DNA of 64,000 nucleotides from Thalassia testudinum. Its lineage: Eukaryota > Streptophyta > Magnoliopsida > Alismatales > Hydrocharitaceae. The stretch is taken from contig JAZHRO010000063.1 in the NCBI GenBank assembly GCA_037157565.1, positions 153,252,501-153,316,500 on the forward strand, written 5' to 3'. Position numbers and translations under genes: made by a program. This document shows, piece after piece, positions 56,870 through 64,000 of this stretch (its first letter is position 1; every line of letters begins with the position of its first letter). The notes under the pieces were generated by a model, which saw only the letters and a program-made list of their open reading frames with translations, had not been told where the DNA came from and made no database searches.

Positions 56870-59142
56870 TGATAAACGCCAGTTTATCATCATTCTTATG
56901 CATTAAAACAAACCTAGCTCTTAGGATTTTACTCCGCAAACGGGTTTTTGGGCTGCATTTAGGCATAAAATAGGTTAGGCATGCATTGCATTTTTTATTG
57001 TCTTTTTTAATATGTTTTTGTGAGTGTTAGAGATGTACAGATATATAGATCCCTAAAACCCTAGCACTCAAGAAGGCAAATGGTGAAGGAGAAGCCCAGA
57101 CTAGCTGGAACTCAGCCTAATCCAGCTCACCTCAGCTTGATCCAGCTCACCGCAGCTGGAACCTAGCTTACTTGAACTAGGGTTAGCTCATCCCAGCTCC
57201 ATTCAGCTAATCTCAGCTGGATGGCAGCTCAAGAGAGTTCACCTTAGCTCACCCTAGCTCAGGTCAGCTCAGATCCAGCTCAACTTAGCTGAGTCTAGCT
57301 CATCTCAGCTCCCACTAGTCCACAAGGAGCTCTAGCTAGCTCAGCTAAGTTGACAGGAGTTCACCCCAGCTCAGATCCAGCTACATCCAGCTCCACTCAG
57401 CTCCAGCCAGCTGAAGAAGAATTCATCCCAGCTCAGGAAGCTCAAGTCCAGCTCCCGGGGACTCAGCTTAGCTCAACTCAGTTGAGCTAAGCTACCTTAG
57501 CTGCCTCAACCAGCTTGATTCTCCCCGGGAGCACCAGACCTAGCTCACCTCAGCTTATTTTGGTAGAAGCTAGCTCACTTTAGCTTGGCTTAGCAACTAG
57601 CAAAGAACTAGCAAGCTAAGCCAGCTAGAGTAGCCCCATGCCAGCCTCTTCAGCAGCAGCCAGCTCCAGCTCCAGCTCCAGACTTCTCCTCCTCAGCTCC
57701 TCCCTCCAAACCCTAGCTCCAACACCTTCTCCTCTACTCCTCCATTAGCTAAGCTAGCTTAGCTTAGATTAGCTTAGCTTAGCTTAGCTAACAACCAGCT
57801 CCTTGGCCATCCACCACCTTCAAAGTCAACCCTAGCTAGCTTCACCAACTTAAGCCTACTTAAGCTAACTACTCTACTCAAGTTGGTGCCACCTCCTAGC
57901 CATCCCTTCACCCCCCTTATCTCCACCAAAAGACACCTTAAGTTGGTGCCAAAAACTACCCCTAACCACCTCTATATTGGCGCCAACTTTCAGCCCTTAA
58001 TCCACCCTACACCTACCCACATAAGCCATCCTAGCCATCCACCTAACCCCCCTTCTAGAATCCTTCTTGGCGCCAACTTAGACCCTCTTCTAGAAGCCAT
58101 TTTGGCGCCAATATCAAGGGGTGTCAACCCCCATAACTACCCCCTTGGTGCCTCTTAAGGTGGCGCCAAACACCCTTGGCCATTGGATCCTTAACCACCT
58201 CCATCATTCCATCTTGGCCCTCCATTTCAAGGGACACCTTAGCCCCTTCCTATTCTATAAAAACCCACCACCTACCACCATTTGGGGGCATCCTCCATTA
58301 GTGTATTTTTCTACCTACATCCACCTATACCTATGCCCAAGGAGAAGGAGTAGAGAAGGAGATTAAAGGGGCACATCACCAGCCCTTTGGTGCCTTCTTC
58401 TCCCCACTCTCTTCAACTTGAGCCACGCCAAGGAGGAGGACTCTTCCACTTCAAGGAGGATGGCCAGGAAAAGGAGAAGGACTTAGGGTGGACGTCCACC
58501 CTTGGAGAGAAACTTAGGGCACGCCCCCCTAGGGCTTGCCTTGGAGGACATCACCTTGGCGGAGCACTGCAAGGAAGGAGTTGAAGGACTCTTTTCAAGA
58601 TTGGGAGCCACCAACCTTGGAGCAAGAAGCCCTCTTCTTCACCATCTATCTAGAGGATTTGTGTTTTCTTTTCTTATTTGCATTTTTCTAGTAGTACAAG
58701 CTTTCCTCTACTAGGCCTTTTGTAAAACACTTTATCAATTATCGAGTTGCCTTCTTTGCATTTCTTGTTTGCATTTCTATTAGCTTATTTTCAGCATTCT
58801 TCACTCCCTCTCCCTAATTATTCTAGGCCTCCACTTGCCTAGAGTGAGCTTAGGGAGAGGCTCTACTTGCCACATAGAAGTAGTATTTAAATTGAAGTGT
58901 AAATCACTTTTCCCGCCATCAGTTCACATGTTGCCTTAGCTTAAAAACAAAAAAAATGATATATTGAAAAAAATACCAGAAAGAAAGTTGAGATTTATAT
59001 TCCTAGCAAGAGAATCAATTTTGCAACCATATTGCCTCCTTGGACGACCCTAGATACTTCCCTATCTAGGATTATAAATTTAAGAGCGAAAGCGGATTTA
59101 CGCGTTACGACCTAATTAACAAACCGCGTAAAATCGCTATCA
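56870..59142 (+). mobile_element. Element F2: solo LTR, second copy of the F family
   Basis: Starts TGATAAACGCC and ends TCGCTATCA, with a perfect target duplication ATGAT (56865-56869 and 59143-59147). It is similar to F1 along most of its length. The segment 57790-58200 is the most diverged. It holds the AGCT block (57095-57790), four GGCGCC palindromes (57977, 58067, 58102 and 58161), TATA box CTATAAAAACCC (58255-58266) and the U5 motif at 59034. Confidence 0.92.
57977..58266 (+). promoter_or_regulatory. F2 promoter region: four E2F-like palindromes and TATA box
   Basis: TTGGCGCCAA at 57977-57986, 58067-58076 and 58102-58111, and GTGGCGCCAAAC at 58160-58171. The third (on the plus strand) and the fourth (on the minus strand) fit TTTSSCGC. 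The TATA box follows at 58255. Binding is inferred from motif only. Confidence 0.55.
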
Positions 59143-59147
59143 ATGAT

Positions 59148-59800
59148 GTATATAAATAACTTATAAATGTACTATATATATTTAAATAAATATTTATGTT
59201 GAGTTATTGTATATGTAACTTAATTATATAATTACTTATTAATTTATAATACATTATATGTGCATATGTATAATTTTATCTCTAACTATACAAAAGTATT
59301 TAAGTATTTATTATATGCCTAATTACACATGTATATTGATTTATTTATGTATTTATTGTAGGTAATTATATTATTAAGTTAAATATCTAAATTATTAATT
59401 TAAAATAAAATAAATTAGTAATTTAACTTAATACTGAAGTAACTTATATTGTATAGTTGTATAAAATAATTTTAAATATTTTCAACCTATTTATAATATA
59501 TTTATACTATATAATAGTATTTATAGCTAAATTATGTATATATCTATTAATAACGTGTATATAATTGTACATAAATTAAAATAAATGGCTAAACATAAGT
59601 TAAAAATGTATAATAAATACCTTACTATGTAAATTAGCTAATTTATAAGTCAATTGAATAATTAAATTATTAATTTATACATTAATTAAGTAATTAAGCT
59701 TTAATTTAACATGTATGAATCACTAACTTTAAATTTTTTTTAAAATATAATTAAATAAGTTATTACCATAAATTAATTACACAATTGAGTAGTCCTATGT
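59148..59800. other. Very AT-rich spacer
   Basis: Long runs of TAAT, TATA and ATAA words with almost no G or C. No gene or element boundary seen. It could act as a matrix-attachment-type region, but nothing in the sequence proves it. Confidence 0.6.
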
Positions 59801-59925
59801 AAGGGCTTTCTAATCCTATAATTTAATTTGAGAACAAACCACATTTGGGCATGAAAATCGAGGCTCAAAATCAAGCCTTCCATAAGCTTTCGGCAGTAAA
59901 TGGCACACTAATATCCCATGGGGAT

Positions 59926-59971
59926 AGTCCCACATTGAGCACCTTCAAGTCTCCGCCATAGGGTATAAGCC
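59926..59971 (+). promoter_or_regulatory. USE-like element plus TATA-like box, possible small-RNA promoter
   Basis: AGTCCCACATTG (59926-59937) is one base from the plant snRNA upstream element RTCCCACATCG. GTATAAGCC follows with 26 bases between. In plant U-snRNA genes this spacing class sets polymerase choice, and about 25 bases is the Pol III-like spacing. A small hairpin, TGACC...GGTCA, starts at 59981. I do not recognise U6, U3 or another known RNA downstream. Confidence 0.35.
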
Positions 59972-60334
59972 TCAGCGCTAATGACCCATTCGGTCATCAG
60001 CATTGGATGCAAAACAAATGAGCATGCTATTTGGTTCCTCGAGGCACATGCGTGCGTCTGCAGGCATGTGTGGGTGCATGTGTGGGCGCATAGGCATGTA
60101 TGTGGGCCTATATGGACCTATTGGGCTTGATTGAAATGAACATAAAATGAACCTAACAAAAACTAGAACCTGGTCTAATAGTGGTCTAGTCCCACCCCCA
60201 TGGGTGCTGTGTATCCCACGAAAGACCTAGTTTGGCCATTAAAACCAACTCTTTTTTAAAGTAAAGAGTGAAAGATTACTAAGTGTTGTATATGTGTTGT
60301 GTATGTTAGGTGTGTATGAGTTGAGTTGATTGTG

Positions 60335-60475
60335 TTATGTAGACATGTATACATGTATATACGTATATATGTATAATAATACGTATATGTATAGAGTATA
60401 TATGTAAATAATATATATATGTAGAGTATGTACGCATGTATAGTATATATATATATATATTATAAGTAAAGTAAA
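60335..60475. repeat. TA/GTATA microsatellite
   Basis: Imperfect TATACGTATATATGTA-type repeats, ending with a TA run at 60446-60461. Confidence 0.85.
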
Positions 60476-60479
60476 GTTA

Positions 60480-62100
60480 AGTAGGGTAGTATAAGTATAA
60501 GCTTTATTTGTGTATATAAGTTTTCTAAAATTTTAGTGACATTTTTATCCGTCGCTGTAGGTGTATATATATGTTAGTAAATGTAATTCTTTTTGCCTTA
60601 TATTTTGTATGTATGTTTTATAAGGGCTATAGTAACACTTAAATATGTCACTATATATGCAATATATGTTACTGAAGGAGTTAATATATTTAGTATAGTA
60701 TATATTAATAAGTATTTTTGTACCTATACTTAGGTATTATCTAGTATAGTATATATAGTTAATATAGAGTTGTTTTATTTAGTTTTTGATGTCTGATTAG
60801 TTATAGATATGTTTAAGGCATGGTAATTAGACTAAATTGATTCATTTTGTACATAATTAACTAATTCATTCATTCTTTGATTCATTGATTCATTTTGTAT
60901 ATATAATTGACATTTTTGGAATAAAAGAGCATTTTTGGAAACAGAGAGTGATGTATATCAATAGCTGCCTCCAAATGAATGACCTGGAATAAATTAGTAA
61001 AAAAATTATATAAATAAAATGGCACGACATCTATTTGCATTGCGACTATACCATAACCAATGGCATAATTAAATTACTATTTTTATGCAATACAGAAAGT
61101 CGGCGATCAGGCACGCATCTTGCACCAAGGGCAAATCGATCTGATTGTCCTGATCTTAGAAAACAATCCCAAAAAAAAAAGCAAAATACCTCTTAAAATT
61201 TTCTTACATAGTTAGGATTAGTCAGGAAGCAACCCAACCAAAAGGTTCCTTGAGATATGATCTCAACTCCCATATATTACATTTTCAATCCATTACCAGT
61301 TCAAAAAATTAATTTTGAGCGATCGCGTAAATTGCACTACAATGATGTGATTTAACCTTAAGAAGGCTATGAATGGTTTTGGTTATCTCTAATAATTTAG
61401 AAACTTTCCTTTTCAATGAGCAAAGCTCCAAATTGTTAATTAGGAGAAAATAATATGTATCATAGAAGTATCACACACAACTAAGGAGGGAGTAGAAGAT
61501 ATATATAAGAGGAGAAAAAGAGACATGAAGGAATGAAAAATGCTTCACATGAAATTGGACATATCCTTCCCAAATAAGAAGAATAGGATGCACATAGGTG
61601 TGCTTAACAAGCCAAAACATCACTTGTAACAATAAATGAGAAAAGCATAGGAAAAAATAGAAAAGAAGTTATATAGCCAAACCTTCAGTACGTGCTCTAG
61701 CTACTAATGAGAGACTCATTATATCTCCTAATTAACACAAATTAGCTTGTTTACTTAGCTAATTAATTAAGAATACAGTAAATATAGGGTTAATTATAAT
61801 AAAGTGGTTAACTAGTAAGGACTTGCAAAATAAGTTAAAAATACATAATTAAGGTTCAATTAATATTAATATAAGTTTAATTAATAATTTAGACTCAAAT
61901 CAGTAATGATTAGCTGCATATTAAGTATTTAATTTTATTAAATGAATTTAATAAACTAAGTTTGTAATTAACCTAATTAATATTATCATTTAAATTTAAA
62001 AAAAGCTAAAAAGGGAAAAAAATATAATTTCAAGGCATAAATATTTTATTACATTATTTATAATAAAATATGAAAAGATGAAAAAAGAAATAAAATTAAT
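60480..62100. other. AT-rich intergenic sequence, no feature recognised
   Basis: I see no coding frame over 60 codons, no RNA gene and no element boundary. Short homopolymer A runs (61169-61180) and TTAAT-rich segments only. Confidence 0.55.
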
Positions 62101-62371
62101 TAAGCCTTAAAAGCCATTGTTTACATTTAAGTCCCTAATTTCCATTGCAAATAAGTCCTTTTCCTTTCAAGTAACTCCTTCTTAATTTGCATATAGGTCC
62201 CTATGAACACATCTTCTTCAACCTTTGGATGGCTGAGAGACCCTCGTTTCCACAACATCCGATCACCCTCCATCTAACGTCGTACAGCCACCGTCGTTGC
62301 CACCATTGCTCATCTCACCTCCACCTTTCCATCCAACGGTTTGGATGCCTCTCAAATCCTAATTAACCTAG

Positions 62372-62695
62372 GTGACTAAGTTCACCGACATCAGAGAAGA
62401 TGCCGATTGTTACCTTGCATCTAGCCTCATTCTTGTTCCGATACTTCCCCCTTCACCTAGCTCTCCACCTATAAATACCCCGTACTACCTCCAATCTCGG
62501 TTAGTGATCCCCTTCCCACTTCTCCCACTGAGGTCATTCAAGAAAGTTTCTTCTCAGCTCCAACGTCTTCCCATCTCTGTTCTCAAGCACTACCATCGAG
62601 GAGCGCTGCCTCTCTCACCTCCTCTTCCTCTCCTTCTCCCTACCACTAGCGTTGGAGCATGCCACGGCTTTGATTCTCCCACTTCGATCGGCTAA
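62372..62695 (+). other. Open frame of 107 codons around a TATA box; promoter or worn LTR
   Basis: The frame starts at 62372 and ends at 62695; I do not recognise the product, which is Pro/Ser/Leu-rich. TATAAATA stands inside it at 62470-62477, followed by CT-rich sequence like a 5' untranslated region and a splice-donor-like CAG-GTAATC at 62776. Upstream words such as AAGTCCCTAATTT and GGTCCCTATG (62130-62210) resemble U3 sequence of the E family. I favour a promoter or an old LTR over a protein gene. Confidence 0.25.
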
Positions 62696-62699
62696 AGTT

Positions 62700-64000
62700 T
62701 CTTCTCTCACCAAAGTCTAGATTTCGATCTTGTTTCTACCCTTCCAATGATGGATTTGCTCACCTCCTTCATCCAGGTAATCGTAGATAGCTTAGTTCTT
62801 TAGCATAGTTTAGTTTTAGCTAGTTAATTATCTTACTTAGGATAGATTGATACTTGATTTTATATCATCATCTCCGACTCTGGCAAGCTCTTTTGAGTTT
62901 GACCGGAGCTTTCTTTTGTATTTTAAACTCACTGATCACCTTCTAATCTATCCCATGATAATTTCTATGCATTTAATTGTCTGATTCTATCACATTTCAC
63001 CTAGATCCACTCCACCTTCACCGAATCTCCTTCACTGTCTATGTCGGAGGAACCTAAGCTAAAATCACACTCATTCAAGGTCCTACATCACTTTGTCATC
63101 CCACAAGGACCTCATTAATCATAATAATTTGATTGATTAATCATCAAATTTCAAATGCCCAAATCACCTTCAACCTTCTAAGCATGCTGTCCATAGCGGC
63201 TCAGAAGGAGTTCCTTCACCTAATTGATCATGTATTTGTCATCGTCTAGCTACGTTACTCATTTCCCCTCACTCAATTGAGTGAGAGGGCACATCTTGAG
63301 TTCGTTCAAACTCAAGATGATCTTTAATTGAGTTTCTAGAATAATTCATGTTCTTAATCGTTAATTGATTTAATGATGGTGTTCTTGAGGTTCCTTGCAA
63401 CCTCAGGAACCTATTGATATAGTTCTTGATGTGTTTCATGGAGATTTCATCTCCAGCATCGTAAATTGGTGTTCACCGAAGCTCCGATGAGCTCCGGCGA
63501 ATTAAAATGTGAGTCTCATCCTATGAAACTTCCTATTAAGCTCCAGATTGACTTATTATGATCAGAGGATTAAAATACACTCACTGGATTTATGCTTCGA
63601 TGATTGAATGCTTAGATGAGCCTTCGTCTTCTCCAACTCAGGCAGAGTTGGAGAGATCCAATCATTGGTGTTTAGACTCTAGATTTAGATTCTAAAGCAA
63701 GAATATGATGTATAGATTCTAGTTAATGTCTCATTTGAGTCTAACAAACTTTGGCTTGCTCTACCAAGCAAGCCCATTTCAGGAGTCCAACAATGAGTTC
63801 GGCACCACCTTTAGAGTGATAAAAAGTAGGATTTGATGTGCACAACCATTTCCTATGGATGAATTGAAACTATTTAGTTAGCTAATTTGATATGAGAAAC
63901 TCAAATCTTTAAAGTCAACTCTTGACCTGTGTAGGTCAACATTCGAGCTGTCTTGACGAATTAAGGTCTGAAATTGTGAATTGAAGGATAATTTTAGTTC
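62700..64000. other. Right end of window, no feature recognised
   Basis: Moderately AT-rich. Possible leader or intron of whatever starts at the 62470 TATA box. GAGCTCCGGCGA (63489-63500) resembles GAGCTCCGGCGA in E (11800-11811), another hint of worn LTR sequence. No coding frame is convincing. Confidence 0.4.

Noticed and set aside
59926..60010. A U6 or U3 RNA gene
   Set aside because: The sequence after the USE/TATA pair does not match any U6 or U3 start that I know.

Overview
The window is plant nuclear DNA made almost entirely of nested LTR retrotransposons. Evidence: Gag-Pol domains in the order Gag-protease-reverse transcriptase-RNase H-integrase, the order of Ty3/gypsy elements; a primer binding site of the type TGGCGCCGTTGCCGGGGA (3' end of tRNA-Asp), usual for the plant Athila lineage; and very long LTRs ending in TG...CA. 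I infer a flowering plant with a repeat-rich genome and cannot name the species. I see no rRNA, tRNA, CRISPR array or convincing single-copy host gene.

Layout. Elements A (1-28081) and B (28082-55405) are two minus-strand Athila-like elements of one family. They are joined head to tail as internal-LTR-internal-LTR and share the middle LTR (6586-7479 plus 27130-28081). That shared LTR is split by element C (7480-27129, plus strand). The outer LTR of B (38390-39530 plus 54630-55405) is split by element D (39531-54629, minus strand). C and D belong to a second Athila-like family with 2.8-3.7 kb LTRs that carry a long compound CT/CA/TA microsatellite. The leader of C carries a solo LTR of a third family, E (11100-16113), and that solo LTR carries a solo LTR of a fourth family, F1 (12734-15022). 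The gag gene of B carries a second E-family solo LTR (33095-35798, perfect target duplication GATGG). A second F copy (F2, 56870-59142, perfect duplication ATGAT) lies in the right flank. The deepest nesting is A/B LTR > C > E > F1.

All Gag-Pol regions are decayed by stops, frameshifts and small deletions; no element has an intact polyprotein. The longest open stretch is the reverse transcriptase to RNase H part of D (45319-46281). The right flank (55406-64000) is AT-rich sequence with F2, a snRNA-promoter-like USE plus TATA pair near 59926, TA-rich microsatellite, and a TATA-box region near 62470 that could be a promoter or another worn LTR.

The most unusual signals are in non-coding DNA. 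All four LTR families begin with TGAT and an inverted repeat at the 5' LTR terminus, and all share a U5 motif close to TCCCTGTG..TCGACC. F LTRs hold clustered E2F-like TTGGCGCCAA palindromes and a dense AGCT-rich block upstream of their TATA box. C/D LTRs hold two conserved long stem-loops and a microsatellite whose length differs by hundreds of bases between the two LTRs of D. I found no evidence of a wholly new biological system.
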